Shown: in pieces, positions 22,745 to 39,664 of the stretch
Position numbering within the stretch: position 1 is the first letter of the stretch
How the letters are laid out: each line of letters opens with the position of its first letter
Origin: Cunninghamella blakesleeana
Taxonomy: Eukaryota; Mucoromycota; Mucoromycetes; Mucorales; Cunninghamellaceae
NCBI GenBank assembly: GCA_017871115.1
Contig: JAFCIZ010000007.1
Coordinates: forward strand, 62,001-126,000
Direction of reading: 5' to 3'
Length of the DNA stretch: 64,000 nt
The notes under the pieces: model-generated
What the model saw: only the letters and a program-made list of their open reading frames with translations
Told to the model about the DNA's origin: nothing
Databases searched by the model: none
Program-made: the position numbers and the translations under genes

Positions 22745-24015
22745 TTTTCATACCCTTTATTTACTTTTCTTTTTTTTTTATTAAAAAAAAAGATACTATT
22801 ATCTAATATATACTTAATTGCTCGTTACTATAGATTTTATTTTATTTTTATTTTTCAATTTAATGCATGTATATATATATACATGATGGATAAATTATTA
22901 TTATTCATTTTTTTTTTTCTTCTCTTTCTAATAAAATATAATGTATTTTTTTTCCTATACTGAATTTCCCACGACTCGTTATAAACTTTATGTACATATA
23001 AATCATATGAACTTTTATATATATCAACCTACATCAGGTGTTGATCTACATAAATATATAATACGAAAATAAAAATAAAAAAAGGGATAAATATGGTCGA
23101 ATTCTGGATGGTTCCTTTTTAAGATTTTATTTTATTTTATTTTATTTTATTGTTTGCTTTGTAACCAATCATCTTCCTTTTCAAGAATAAAGAGCATTCA
23201 TAATTGATAAAAATGTTAAAGTGTGTAGGGTTACATAGTAAAAAATTAAATAAATAATAATAATAATAAAAGGATCTTTAGAAATAAATGATTCGTTTTT
23301 ATATTTTTTACATGTTATGAGAGGAACATTTTTCACTTGAAAAAAAAATACAAGTACAAATGTATGGTTAATAATAATATATATATATATATAAAGCTAT
23401 ATGAATACATTATTACATTAAAGAAAGATGTGATTTAATAATTATAATATATAATATGAATTTATAATAATTTCTATGTACGTATATTATACTTCATTCG
23501 GCAATAATAATAAATGAATGAATATCCTAAATCATACAAGAGTTTTGTAGTAAAAATAATTAATCAAAAATAAAAAAATAAAAAAAAAAGAGTAATTCTT
23601 TGACATCCTAAAATATATACATTAATATTTGAACGAAAAACAAGCTTACAAGTATACTCAGAAGTTATATTCAACTAAAAAGTAAAAAATAAAAAGTACA
23701 TATGTATTATCCAAGTCAAACTATACTCTTTATATTTTTCAATTACGATAGTTAATATATATATTTAATTGATTATATTATTTATGCTAATATATCATAA
23801 CTAGTCATATTTTTTCTGTTTATATATAAAAATGACTCTAAGAATGTATGATTTTTTTCTTTCCATTTATAGAAAAAACAGTATAAAAAAATTTTGACAC
23901 TAAAAATTGTCATTATGACTGAGATTAAATAATTTTTTTTTTAAGAAAAAAAAATACACCAGTTTTTTATTTTCTTTTTTTTTTCAGTTATATTTTTTAA
24001 AAAAACAAATATATT
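22745..24015. other. intergenic, no gene seen
   Basis: AT-rich 1.3 kb containing a (TTTTA)n run at about 23123-23151, TA runs, and just before the AspRS gene a T10..A9 junction at about 23933-23953. No credible frame. Confidence 0.6.
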
Positions 24016-26320
24016 ATGTCTGAACAACCTAAAGTTGAACAAAAGGTAGAACCTACTGTTGAAGGTGGAAAACCTAAAGAAGAATTCTTTGAGTAAGTTT
24101 TTTTTTTAAAAAAGAATATCTTTTTTTTTTGTTGTTTCATAATGTAATAAAAGTAATAATAGTAAAAACTAGTTAACACTTTTTTATATATATTTTATAT
24201 CTATATATTTTTTAAAAAAACTACAATAGTGATGAAGGAAAACCTATTTCTAAAAAAGCTTTCAAAAAACTTCAAGCTGCCAAAGAAAAAGCTGAAAAAA
24301 AAGCTGCCACAGCTGCTAAAATTGCTGAAGAAAAAGCTGCCAGAGAAGCTGCTAATGTTGTAATGTGACATTTTTTTTTATTTTATTTTTATTTTTAAAT
24401 ATATAAGAGGTGGCATATTCTAATTAGATCTATTTAAACTTGACTCTAAATATAAAATATATAGGATGTTTCTACTGAACTTTATGGTAAATTACCTATG
24501 AATCAATCTCAAGAACGTACAGGTAAATCAATATACATATATTAACTTATTTTTATAAAGTGAAAAAGGATAAAATAATATAAAGAGGATAAATCTATAG
24601 TTACTTATATATATTTGTGTACGTGTGCATGTATATTTTAGGAATCAAACGTGAAAACATTGCTGATATTAATGGAGGTCGTGCTGGTGAAAAGGTTCTT
24701 GTCCGTGCTCGTGTTCACACATCAAGACCTACAGGGGGAAAAATGTGTTTCTTTGTCTTCCGTCAAGGTGTCTCTACGATCCAAGGTATTATTACAGCTG
24801 ATGATAAAGTAATTAGTAAACAAATGGTCAAATTCTGTGTTGGTATTCCTACTGAATCCATTGTCTTAGTTGAAGCTACCATTGTTAAACCTCAAGAAAA
24901 TATCAAAAGTTGTACCATCTCTGATGCTGAATTAGGTATCCACAAAATTCATGTTGTCTCTGAAGTAAAAGAACGTTTAGCTTTCTCCTTGGAAGATGCC
25001 TCTCGCCCTGAAGCTGATTATAAGAAGGAAGAAAATGCTCAATTAGCTCGTGTTAATTTGGATACTCGCCTTGATAACCGTGTTTTGGATTTACGTACCA
25101 CCACCAACAATGCTATTTTCCGTTTACAATCTGCTGTATGTCTTTTATTCCGTGAATTCTTGGTAGAACGTCAATTCATTGAAATTCATACCCCTAAAAT
25201 GATTGGTACTGCCTCTGAAGGTGGATCTAATGTTTTCAAAGTTACTTATTTTAAACAAGATGCTTTCTTGGCCCAATCTCCTCAATTATATAAACAAATG
25301 TGTATTGCTGCTGATTTTGGTCGTGTCTTTGAAATTGCTCCTGTATTCCGTGCTGAAGATTCTAATACTCATCGTCACATGACTGAATTCATGGGTCTTG
25401 ATATGGAAATGGCTTTTGAAGAACATTATCATGAAGTCGTCGATGTTTTGGATGAATTATTTGTTTATATCTTTACCAACTTAAAGAACCGTTATTCTAC
25501 TGAAATCGAAGCTGTAAAACGTCAATATGGTTTTGAAGACTTTGAATTTTTACCTAAATCTCTTCGTTTAACTTTTGCTGAAGGTATTCAAATGTTACGT
25601 GAAGCCGGTGTAGAAATTGGTGATTATGAAGATTTAAGGTAATATATTAAGTAGAATAATGAGAAAAAAAAAAAAATAGCTAAAGAGGATGAAAAAAATA
25701 TATCATGAAGGATAATAGTAAAAAAAAGAAAAAGAAAAAAAAGAGAGAGATGATGAACAATAAAGTAATGGAATTTAATAGTGAAAAAAAAAAAAGAAGG
25801 ATAGTAACCATGACAAAAGAACAAATATGGAAGAGAAAAAAATAATGTTAGACTTGAAAATAAAATCTATACTTGTATCAATTTATTAATTTATTCTTTT
25901 TTTATTATTATTTTTTATAGTACTGCTAATGAAAAACTTCTTGGTAAATTAGTCAAAGAAAAATATCATACCGATTTCTATATTTTGGATAAATTCCCCT
26001 TGGCTGTAAGACCTTTCTATACTATGCCCGATCCTAAAAACCCCGAGTATTCTAATTCTTATGATTTCTTTATGCGTGGTGAAGAAATTCTTTCTGGTGC
26101 TCAGCGTATTCATGACCCTGACTTCTTGGAAGAACGTGCTAAAGTACATAACGTTGATATTTCTACTATTCAACCTTATATTGATGCTTTCAAGATTGGT
26201 GCTCCTCCTCACGCTGGTGGTGGTATTGGTCTTGAACGTGTTGTCATGTTGTATTTAGCTCTTGGTAACATTCGTCGTACCAGTCTCTTCCCTCGTGATC
26301 CTAAACGTCTTTCTCCTTAG
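24016..26320 (+). CDS. DPS1: Cytosolic aspartyl-tRNA synthetase
   Basis: Exons 24016-24092, 24230-24359, 24465-24522, 24642-25638, 25921-26320; 553 aa. A lysine/alanine-rich N-terminal helix ([20 protein letters not shown]), typical of eukaryotic AspRS, aids tRNA binding. The OB-fold anticodon domain spans about residues 95-190 ([20 protein letters not shown]). The class II catalytic core shows motif 1 around [15 protein letters not shown], the SEGGSNVF and QSPQLYKQM aspartate-site segments, motif 2 [15 protein letters not shown] and motif 3 [20 protein letters not shown] with the terminal LFPRDPKR. It charges tRNA-Asp with aspartate. C-ending codons are more common here than in neighbours, as expected for high expression. 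Confidence 0.97.
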
Positions 26321-27019
26321 ATCTTTTTTTATCTTCATTTCGTAATTATAAATTTAGTAGCTATATACTTTTTTCTTTTTTTTTCCTTTGCATTATTTAG
26401 AAAAAAATAAATCAAGTATAATATAAATACATTCTATTTTTCTTTTCTTTATATATAATTTATTATTAATTGTTAAAAATAAAAAATAATTATAAGCCTA
26501 TATAATGTATTCATATTAATGAGCTTTTATATCAGATACTGATCAACCACTGTCTTAAAACGCTTATCATTTTGTTATTTCATTGACAATGGAATTTAAT
26601 TTTATAGATTTTCCTCCAACTGAAATGTTGATTACAGAAGCCATGATATTAATAAAATAGCTTTTTTTTTTTTTGATCAGAAATGGTTTGTCTTTGTTTA
26701 GCTGGCTATTTTTTATGGAAAATATCTAAAAATTTATAAAAAAGATTTCCTTTGAAAATGAATCTATTTTCATTTATTGTATTAAATAAATCTAAATTTT
26801 ATTAATGATCACTATGCAAGACATCTAACACTTCAAATTTTCATCTCTTTATAAAAAATGTTTAAATAAAAGGCTAGTAAAGAATGTTTATATGTTTTTT
26901 TTTTTTTTTGTTGTTGGCCACTAAAAACAATAGTTTACAAAACTCCAATATATTTCTATATATGATAATTTTAAAAATAAATAAATTAAAAAGCATACGT
27001 AATTTATTTTTTATTTAAT
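26321..27019. other. intergenic between convergent genes
   Basis: 3' flanks of AspRS and the carrier gene. The middle (about 26520-26660) is a little less AT-rich but has no sustained frame and no tRNA-like arms that I can see. Confidence 0.5.
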
Positions 27020-28919
27020 TTAAAATAATCCATCAAAATCATCATCCAATCCATTGACAGTATGAATAACAAACATCATGACATTAGCGGCTAATTGAAT
27101 ACCAAAACCTTTATAAAGGCCACGTACACCCCAAGCACTTGTTAATTTTTTAGATCCAACTGATACATTACTATATTGATTGTAATGATTCATATCATCT
27201 TGTTCGTCTTCATCACTAGAATAAGTCATCAAATGAGGTGAGTATTTTAAGGAGGTATTTGATTCTGTATTAGTTATTGAGTTTGTTGAAGATGATGATG
27301 TTAATGATGGTGATGTTGTTGTTCTATAATCAATAGCACCTTCTTCTTTCATGATTTTATATAATGCATCTAAAATTCCACTATAATGAATAGGGCGTAA
27401 TGGTACGGTTGTATGGAAGGTATAAGGTTGTATATTATTAGTAGTAGTAGTAACTTCTTGATGACTATCATTCTTATCGTTGTTTTGAATTAGCTGTTTC
27501 TTTTTTGGTGAAGCGCGATAAGTTCCTATTTGACATTGTAAACGTTTTCGAATGGTTTCCAAAGGCATAGTAAGTATTAAAGCGATCGTACTAAGGCCAA
27601 AAGTTGCTGCACTGTATACTATTGGATTATCTGCCGCTGAAATATGGAAAGTTCTATCAATAAAAATAGGACCAAAATGATTGACTAATGGTGTTAAACT
27701 GTAATATAAAATGGTAGGCCAATAATTTTTTGCCGAGGTATAAATATTCATCAATCCACCTTCATCTTTTAATAATGATTTCCATCCACTATATAATCCT
27801 TCATAAGTTCCATCCGATGTAGCCGAGGATTGTACGATCATACGCGTGTGTAAAATTTCTAAAGGGCTAAGCAAAAGCCCTACCAAGATATGACTTGCCA
27901 ATGTTGTTGTCAAGTTACCAGTGACATTATCAAGATGTATTAATGGAATGGTGTCATCATATAATCCGAATATATCATTTAGTTGATTTTCACACATAGT
28001 TTGAAGTACTGTCCGTAACATATCATGAATCCAACGTATACGTTGGCCTATTTTTTTTAATGATATTCAATAGAAATATAAAACAAAATAAAATAAAAAA
28101 AATAAATAAATATTGTTCACTTCTTATTTTCTTTCATGTATCTTCAATAATTCCTTTTTTTGTTTAATAATAATAATAATAATAATAATAATATTTATTT
28201 ATTTTACCTTTAAAAAGAGAACGCCAGCCTTCACTAGGGTGTTTTAATATTTGATTTAAAATTTCAAGCACACCTCCATGCATAGGTGCCATCTGATATT
28301 TTGGTCGTTTTTTTGTATCATAAACACTAATACCCATCAAATGATCATTATAAATTACTGACTGTGATCCTGATGCTTTAATTGGTGAATTCTTTGGTTG
28401 CATAGTGTAAAATCCATCCTCTTCGTCTTCATCATCTGAAGATGCATAGTTTGTATTCTAAAAAAGTTGTTATATTAAAAGAATATTAATAAAAACAATA
28501 ATAATAAGTATGTATTATTACAGCTATTATTATTAGTGCTATATATTTATATTTATAAATATTAATATGAATAAACTTACAGTAACTTGTTCTTTCCATT
28601 GAGTTTGTTCCGCGAATACTTCAACGTCTTTATGAGGAGAATATTGAACTTGTAATAAAGTGGTACCAACTTCAAAAGGACTATTTATCATAGTAACAAT
28701 ATATCTCATCAAAGCATAACTTAAAGTGTGAGAGGTTGTCTTTTTAAAGGGATGATGAATGTCATCTTCGAATATTTCAGGTGTTGTACCAGGAATCGTG
28801 TCATTTGATGGTAAAGAGGTGTAGTTATGTTGTCGATGTAAACCTGGTGTATAATATGGACGTAAAGGATTTACTTTTTGTTCAACATTATATGTTAGTG
28901 GTGTATCATTTGAGGACAT
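27020..28919 (-). CDS. UGO1: Ugo1/SLC25A46-like mitochondrial carrier-family protein
   Basis: Minus-strand exons 28919-28581, 28457-28208 and 28047-27020; 538 aa. Residues 1-110 are mostly soluble but contain a helix with NSPFEVGTTLLQVQYSP. After exon 2, LFKGQRIRWIHDM leads into carrier repeats with degenerate signatures: LLLSPLEILHTRMIVQS and MPLETIRKRLQCQ, and a final GVRGLYKGFGIQLAANVMMF. Modified Px[D/E] motifs and long polar inserts are typical of the outer-membrane Ugo1/SLC25A46 branch rather than inner-membrane transporters. Yeast Ugo1 links Fzo1 and Mgm1 in mitochondrial fusion, and that role is likely here. The acidic/Ser loop around residues 420-490 is an insertion. Confidence 0.8.
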
Positions 28920-29522
28920 GAAGATGAAATAAAGAGAAAAATAATAATAATTTATCTATTTTATATTTTTATAAAAAAAAGAAAGAGAAAAAATGAAACG
29001 AGAAAAAAAAATGAAGCGAGAAAAAAAAAAATGGTATAAAAAAAATTAGCTACACAAAAAAGCATGGGTAAAAAACTGTCGGGGTGTAAATAATTGGCCC
29101 TAAAAATTTTCTATTACTTTTTTCCTTTTTACACTTTTGTAAACTGGTATTTCTATATACATGATGGATTATTAAAGTCTAATATATGTACAAAAATTAT
29201 ATAAATAGCATACAATAGGTGATTGTTGCTGAAGTTGATTATAATATAAATTAGCTGCTAAAATATTTTAATAGCTGAATATATTTTGTTGAAATAAAAG
29301 TTGTATTGTATTGCTGTTGAAAAATAATAAAGAATAATAAAATAATATAATAATCAATAATAGCATAAAAAAAAGGGAGGAAAAAAAGAGAGATGGAGAT
29401 GAAGTAATTTAAAAAAAAGGAGGATGAAGTTGGATAATATTGAAAAGAACTATTTATCGTTCAAAAATAAAAAAATAAAGTAATGTGAAAATTGAATCGA
29501 ATAAATAAGCTGTAAAATGAAA
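28920..29522. promoter_or_regulatory. 5' flank of the UGO1-like gene and 3' flank of the Tra2-like gene
   Basis: Purine-rich AT sequence. An ATTGGCC at 29093-29099 is a CCAAT box in the minus orientation, about 175 bp upstream of the carrier start, a plausible HAP/NF-Y site for a mitochondrial gene. No additional gene seen. Confidence 0.4.
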
Positions 29523-30751
29523 CTAATATGGTGAACGAGGACGAGAGTAAGGATCAAATCTTGGTGGAGGTCGACGATCATAACGGTCATATCGATCATA
29601 ACGGTTGTAACGATCACGTTCATAACGATCATATGGGTGTCCTTCATAGCGATCTATGTATCTGTCATAAGGGCGGTCATAACGAGGTGCACGATCATAA
29701 CGAGAATCATGACGATAACGATAATCACCACGAGGATCGAAGCGATCAAAGTCTATTGTATTATAATGTAATAATAATAATAATAATAATAATAGTTATG
29801 TTGGCTGTTGTTTTAAAAATGATAATAGAAACCAATAATACTGCTCATGTAATAACCGTTAAACTTACGTCTTCTTTTTGGTGGACCATGATATCTTCCT
29901 GGTGTAGGTGTTCTTGGTCTAGCACGTTTGGCCTTAATAAAAAAAAAAATAGAAAATGTTATAAATATGAATTTGAATAAAAACTACGTAATATATTTAC
30001 ATCGTTTTTTTTTTTATTTGTATTTATAAATATATTTTACCTTTTCTACAGTGACAACACGACCTTCAATTTCGGTACCGTGAATAGCATCCATAGCACG
30101 GCTAGCATCATCACCGTTTGCCATTCTAATAAAACCAAATCCACGAGATTCGCGAGTATGAGGATCGTACATAATTTCAGCTTTATGAACTACACCATGT
30201 TTTGAGAATATTTCTTCTAAACGAGCACCAGTTGTTTTAGTTGATAAACCAGTAATAAATAAATTATCCCCAGTGTTAGCTTCTTCTTCAGGTCTATTTT
30301 TATTGTAACAAAAAAATAAAAAAAAATAAAGTAATAAAAAAAATGAGAATTGCTAATTCTTTGTTTTGTTTTTTCATCATCTTTTTATGTAAATATATAT
30401 ATATAAATATTTATATTGTTATAATTAATTAAATAAATATATAAAAATCATAATAAAAGAGTTGATATTATTTTATTTCATTACATGTCTTGATCTAAAG
30501 GTTCTCTTGATCTTGAGCGACTTCTGTATCTACTTTCACGACGGTCATGGAGAGGAGATCGTGAGCGAGAGCGGCTGCGTGGTGGGCTTCTTCTTCTTTC
30601 ATCAGAGACACGTCGATCTAGTAAAAATCCGATAAAAAAATAATTATTTATTATTTTAAATAATAATAAGTATAACAAATATTAATAAGATGATTCAATC
30701 AGTATTTCTTTAATATTATTATATATGCTTTGTTTTATAATTACCACTCAT
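29523..30751 (-). CDS. Transformer-2-like SR splicing factor
   Basis: Minus-strand exons 30751-30745, 30617-30485, 30293-30041, 29932-29869, 29752-29523; 228 aa. The first coding piece is only seven bases (ATGAGTG). An RS domain (RRSPPRSRSRSRSPLHDRR, RYRSRSRSRE) precedes one RRM with RNP2 LFITGL (about residue 59) and RNP1 RGFGFIRM (about 98). The linker RARPRTPTPGRYHGPPKRRR matches the Tra2 signature (R-TPTPG-Y-G). The C-terminus is made of YDR/YDRY repeats with arginine instead of a second classical RS domain. It should bind purine-rich exonic enhancers and promote splice-site choice in the nucleus. This fits a genome with many short introns. Confidence 0.9.
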
Positions 30752-31628
30752 ATTTATTTAAACTTATGTATTAAGGAGAAATAAAATTGAAGAGAAAAAA
30801 AAAAAAAAGAGAAAAAAGAAAAACTGAGAAACAAAAAAATTATTATTTATATAAAATCTAAACACCGACACTGTCACATTCAAGTTCATAGATCAAAATC
30901 AAATTAATAGTGGTATTTGTAAAAATATAATAGAATCCTCTGGTATATAAGGAAAACACATAGTAAAATAAATAGAATAAATAGAATAATAAAATTATTT
31001 AATTGCAGCTTTAATTTTTATAATAATAAAATGATAATTCGTGTTTATGTAAAGAAAAACACCTATAGTTAAAAAAAGCAGGCAGTGAGATTTAAATTAA
31101 AAATTTACTTTTTGACCAATATCCTTTTTTTAGATAAAGCGTTATATGATATATTGAAGAAACACACTCTTTTTTTTCTCCTTTGAAGATCAATAATCGT
31201 ATAAGGGACTAATAATATCAATTTTTATTTTTATTTTTAAAAGATTTTTACTTTGAAATTAAAATATAAACTTGATTATATTTTTGATTTCTTGTATTTT
31301 GTCAATAAAATAGTCATTTATTATGATATTCTGACAGTAAAGAGATTGAGAAGGAAAAAAAAAAAAACGGTGTTCAAAAAAAAATTAAAATTAATTTTAT
31401 ATTGCCACCTTTTTTTTTTATTTTTTTATTTTTTCTCTCTCCTTCTTTTTCTTATCCTTTTTTTTTATAAAAAAATAAAAATATATTGTTTTAACTTAAT
31501 ATAAATATAAATATATATTAATATATATATTTATAATTATACCTTTTCCTTCCTTCACCCAATTCCATTCCTTTTATAATAATAATAATAATATTATATA
31601 TATATATATATCATAACTTGTATACCTC
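30752..31628. other. divergent intergenic region
   Basis: 877 bases between the Tra2-like and Bud4-like starts. It contains A-runs, T-runs with CTCTCTCC pyrimidine blocks near 31430-31455 and TA repeats just before the plus-strand start. The frame from 31253 is low-complexity and not credible. Confidence 0.55.
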
Positions 31629-34600
31629 ATGGTTGTGTCAGATGAATTAGTAGCAGAATGGATAACTTCATTAGAAACTTTTAATAAAAATCGTGTTCAA
31701 CAACTATACACTTCATCTCCTTTTTTATTATGGCAGCCTTTACCTTTTAACCATAATCTTTATCCACACTTTATGACTCATTTATCCAATCAAGAGCTTT
31801 TGAAAAATATTACTATTGATCAATGTTATTCTATTCAACTTGTATTGATGTCCATTTATGAAAAGGAAGCGACTATAAATATAAATGCTAAAGAAACAAT
31901 AGCTTTTTTAATAAAAGTAAAGAATAATAAGATATTTTTTTTTTTATTGGAACACAAACACACACATATATATGTAGAATATAGATTTAAAGTTAATTTA
32001 ATTTTTTTTTATTCTTGTTTTTATTTTTTTTGGATAATAGATGTGTGAAGTCGGCGATCTAAACACGTTTTATTGGGGTAGTACAAAAAACTCTACATTA
32101 CATCTTGCTTGTAATCTTGGGCAATTATCTATTATTCGGCAACTTATTAAACATGGAGTATCAACTGATGCTTTGAATGATGATGGTCTCTCGCCTATGG
32201 ATTTTGCTATATCAAACAAAGTAGTTGATATTCTAAAAGAAAATGGCAGTAGTAGCAACAGTAATAGTGATGATAATAATAGCAATAGTAGCAATGATAA
32301 CGTGAATATTAGTAAAAAATCAAAAGAGGATAACGCTAATAATAGTAATCGATTTGAAAGACTACGTCAATTTGCTGAAGAAAGTAGTAATAATTCATCT
32401 TCATCATCTTTATTATTACCTTCTTCGATTCAACGTCAAAATTCAACCAGAAAATATGTTCAGCCTGGTCATATAGAAACTCGTAAGAGACAAGTTTTAC
32501 AACAAAATGATGATACTGAAAATAATAGCAACAGCAACAGTAATAGCGGCGCCGGTAGTAATAAAACTCTTATCAAAAAAGATTCTGTGGATATGCAAAA
32601 AACTTCAAAATTAAATACAACAAATAAAAGATTACAAGAAGTGGAAAGTCTCGCTAAGCAATCGCGAGTAAAAAACAATCCTTTATTTAAAAAATTTGAA
32701 CAACAGTCAAATACCACTACCACAACTACACCAAGTACTGTTGGAAAAAGATCTCTTAAAGTACCCAATATAGAATCCATCCAAGATCGTAGAATATCAA
32801 AAGGTATTACCTCTTTAAAAGATCGATCGTTTGTTTCTGCTAGTGTATTTAGGCAAAAAGACGAATCGTCAGCTTCTAAAGAAAACCTCTTATCACCAAC
32901 AGCAGTAGCAACAGCAAAAACAACAGCAACTGACAATAAAAATGAAGATCAATCTTTTACTGTTGCTAATGTAGAAGAAAGTCAACCAGTAGATAATAAT
33001 GCTTCATCTATTACTGTTATTAAGATTGATGAGCCTCAAACTAGTGATGACGACGATGAAGATATCTGCAATAATAATACACTACGCACTATTACCTCTG
33101 AAGAAAAACCTCAAACTGATGAAAAAAATATAATACAAGAAACTAATGAAATAAATGATAATGATCCTCAACCTGCCATTTTCGAAGAGAGAACTCCCAC
33201 TGCTGAAACTAATGAATTGGAAAGTGACTTAAATATGAATGATGATGAAGATGACAGCGGATTTAATATTATTGACGATTATGCAGAATCAGATATTGAA
33301 GACGAAAATACAGCCCATAGCGAAAAAGATAATAAAGTTAGTGAAGCGATTAATGATATAGATAATGGTGATACTACCACCAAACAAAACGAATCTGAAG
33401 ATAATTATGATGGCAAAAGCAACATGGATTCCCATGATTATATTAACAGAAATGATAAAACAATAAATGATACAAGTGATGAAGATGAAGATGAAGATGA
33501 AGTAGCCAGTATTTATAATCCTGACCCTGTAGACGATAATAAAATAAGCAATGAAAATAATGAAAAAGAAACTCATTCAACTAGTGATCAAGAAGATATA
33601 TCAACAGCCACAATTACAACACAATCAGAAAGCGAAGCAACTACAAACCCTAACAATAAAAGAGTATCAACATTAAGAATGAGTCATTTAAGTATAGCAA
33701 GTAATAGTACGGATGGTGAACAATGGTTCGATAGTTATGAAGAAAATGCTGATAATGAAGCACGTAAATCGGCCATGTTAGCTAATATCAATAATTATTA
33801 TCAAAAGAAGGCCAACGATGAAAATACCACACCAAGACAATCATTTATAACATCAAATTATGACTCAACTTCAGATCAGCAAACTCATCCTGATAGTGCT
33901 TCAGCAAGTACTTATAGATATTCCCGTGGATCAGAAGAATCCCATGCAACCTTTAAATTTCAATCTTATGATCATTCTGATACCGAAAGTAGTACTACTT
34001 GGCCACCCCCTAGTCCTACAAAAATTGAAGCTATTCAACGTATACAACAAACAACTCTGCAAAATAATCCTGAAAATAATACTCATCAAATCAGTGATAA
34101 TGAAATTACTATAGTCAATAATGGTGATCACAGCGATGATGATAATAGTATCTATGAAGAACAGTTGCAAATAGAACATAAACAACTACAACATGATCCT
34201 GATCCTAATGATAATGAAGTGAACACTAACTTTTTAAATAATCAAACAGTTCAACTTGAAAATAAAATTGAACCACAGCAACAATCTTCACTATCATCAT
34301 CAAGCAGATCTATCCATACTAATAAAAATGGCTATAGATATAGTCAAAAGGAAGATAGGGAAGAACCAACTGGTCATGTTATTGTTGCTACTAAACCCAA
34401 CTTTGTAGTTCATCGTTTATCTCATTTTCAAAGAATGCATGATGATCCTACCTCTTCCTCCTCAGTGAATGATAGATCTATATCAACTCAACCAGTGATG
34501 GAAGAAGTGGTAGAAGAAGTAAAAGGAAATGAAAATCAAGATAATAATAATATGGATGATTATGTACAAACAAAAACAGAAGTAAGACGAAGTGAATTTG

Positions 34601-35970
34601 AATTATATCAACAACAATATCGTTATAACCCTGAACAAGAGGAACAATATGAATACGATTATAACCCACCAGAACAAAATTATCCTATCCTTCCATTAAT
34701 TCCTGAAGCAGCATCTACAGGGTATGGTAAATTATATGTTCGTTTATCCTGTGCTCAAGATATTTTATTACCTATACCATTGGAAACAACCTATGTGCGA
34801 TGTGTGATTAGCGATGGATATCATGAATACATATCAAGATATGAAGTATTAAATAATAAGGTAAATTTCCAATATGAATGTACGGTAGATACACATCCTG
34901 ATATGATTATTACGGTGGCTCTACAAGTAAGACCTGATCCTCATGTTCAACCATTAACTGGTATTAGTCGTTTCTTTACTACCATTCAACGTCAAAAGAA
35001 AACATTACTTGGCTATGTTCATCCTGAAGAATTTATTATTGGTCAATCTCGATTTGCTCTAAATCATATGGTACATGCTTGTGATCAAAAGACATATCAT
35101 GCTAACTTTGATTGTTTTAATTCTTGGTTTACAAGATCTACAAAAGAAAAAAGACGATTGGCTCATACTGAAGGAGGTCAAGTTCTTAAAGTGGTTGGTA
35201 ACTTGGCTGTCGACTTACTCTATTTACCTGTATCTGATCCATCCATGGTAAATGACAAGCAAAATAGCAATCATAGTTTATTTTTATTTTATTGAAAAAT
35301 GTATATATACAATAATAATATATATTATATTTATTAATAATATCATACTATTTTTTCTTTTTTCTTTTATATTTTAGAAAATTCCAAATACTTTACAAGA
35401 ATGCGATTTAGCTTTAAAGATTAGGCAGTGGCATGGTACTTGTTGGAGAACTGGTTATTTGTCTACTCGTCCAAAAGGTCAAACAGTAAGTTTTATTTTT
35501 ATTTTATTTTTTTAAATTATGGACAATATATAATAATTACATGTATTTCATATTAATATAAATATATTTATGCATAATTTATTCAATAGATATGGGAGAG
35601 ATATTATTTTCAACTGATTGGTAGCCAATTATTAGGTTATCAACATGAAAAAGATATAAATGACCATAGTCAACATTATAATATGACTGAAGCTATTCAA
35701 TTAACTGTCGCTGCTGAACAAATTCTTGTTGATGTGAATAAGATGAAAAGCAATAATATACCCTACGATGATACTACTCCATTTAATTATTCTAAAAATC
35801 CAATTTGTCAAGATAATCGACGTGGTTATTTCCGTATTACTTTTAGAGATAATGATTATATTGATTGTGTATGTGACCATGTGAAGGAAAGTGAGCTTTG
35901 GGTGAATACATTTAGAGCCATGATTGGAAAAGTACCTTTAACTGTATCGTCCTCTGTCTTTTTAAATTAA
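31629..35970 (+). CDS. Ankyrin / anillin-Bud4-like / PH-domain protein
   Basis: Exons 31629-31916, 32041-35247, 35378-35485, 35590-35970; 1,327 aa. The N-terminal 96 residues form a helical region, followed by ankyrin-type repeats (NSTLHLACNLGQLSIIRQLI then HGVSTDALNDDGLSPMDFA, about residues 113-160). About 800 disordered, acidic, Asn/Ser/Gln-rich residues follow. The C-terminal part, from about 990, has a C2/anillin-like beta block (YGKLYVRLSCAQDILLPIPL) and, from about 1180, a PH domain (CWRTGYLSTRPKGQTIWERY, YFQLIGSQLLGYQHE, ending SELWVNTFRAMI). This tail matches the anillin/Bud4/Mid2 class that organises septins at the bud neck or septum. Ankyrin repeats are not part of yeast Bud4. Confidence 0.78.
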
Positions 35971-36268
35971 TATCTATTTACCCTCTCTGATTTTCTTTTT
36001 TTAATATTATTTTAATTTACTTATCTATTGCCATAATATCAATCATATTACTTTATTATTTTTACCTTTTCTTATTATTATCTATATATTCATATATTCA
36101 TATACTTTTTAAAAATACCTATTTAACCTTTTCAGATATTATTATTCAATATTATTATTATTATTATTAGATGCATTGATTGCCTAATGATTTGTTTGTC
36201 ATATTAAAAATGTAGGAATATATGGTTTTTTAATAATAAAAAAAAAATATTTATAAATTAAAAAAAAA
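35971..36268. other. convergent 3' intergenic
   Basis: About 300 bases of AT-rich 3' flanks between convergent genes, with ATT repeats and AATAAA-like signals on both strands. Nothing else seen. Confidence 0.6.

Positions 36269-39664
<3,396 letters not shown>

Noticed and set aside
29450..29980. Plus-strand His/Asp-rich frame of 150 codons
   Set aside because: It is antisense to the YDR-repeat exon of the Tra2-like gene, which splices in frame to an RRM.
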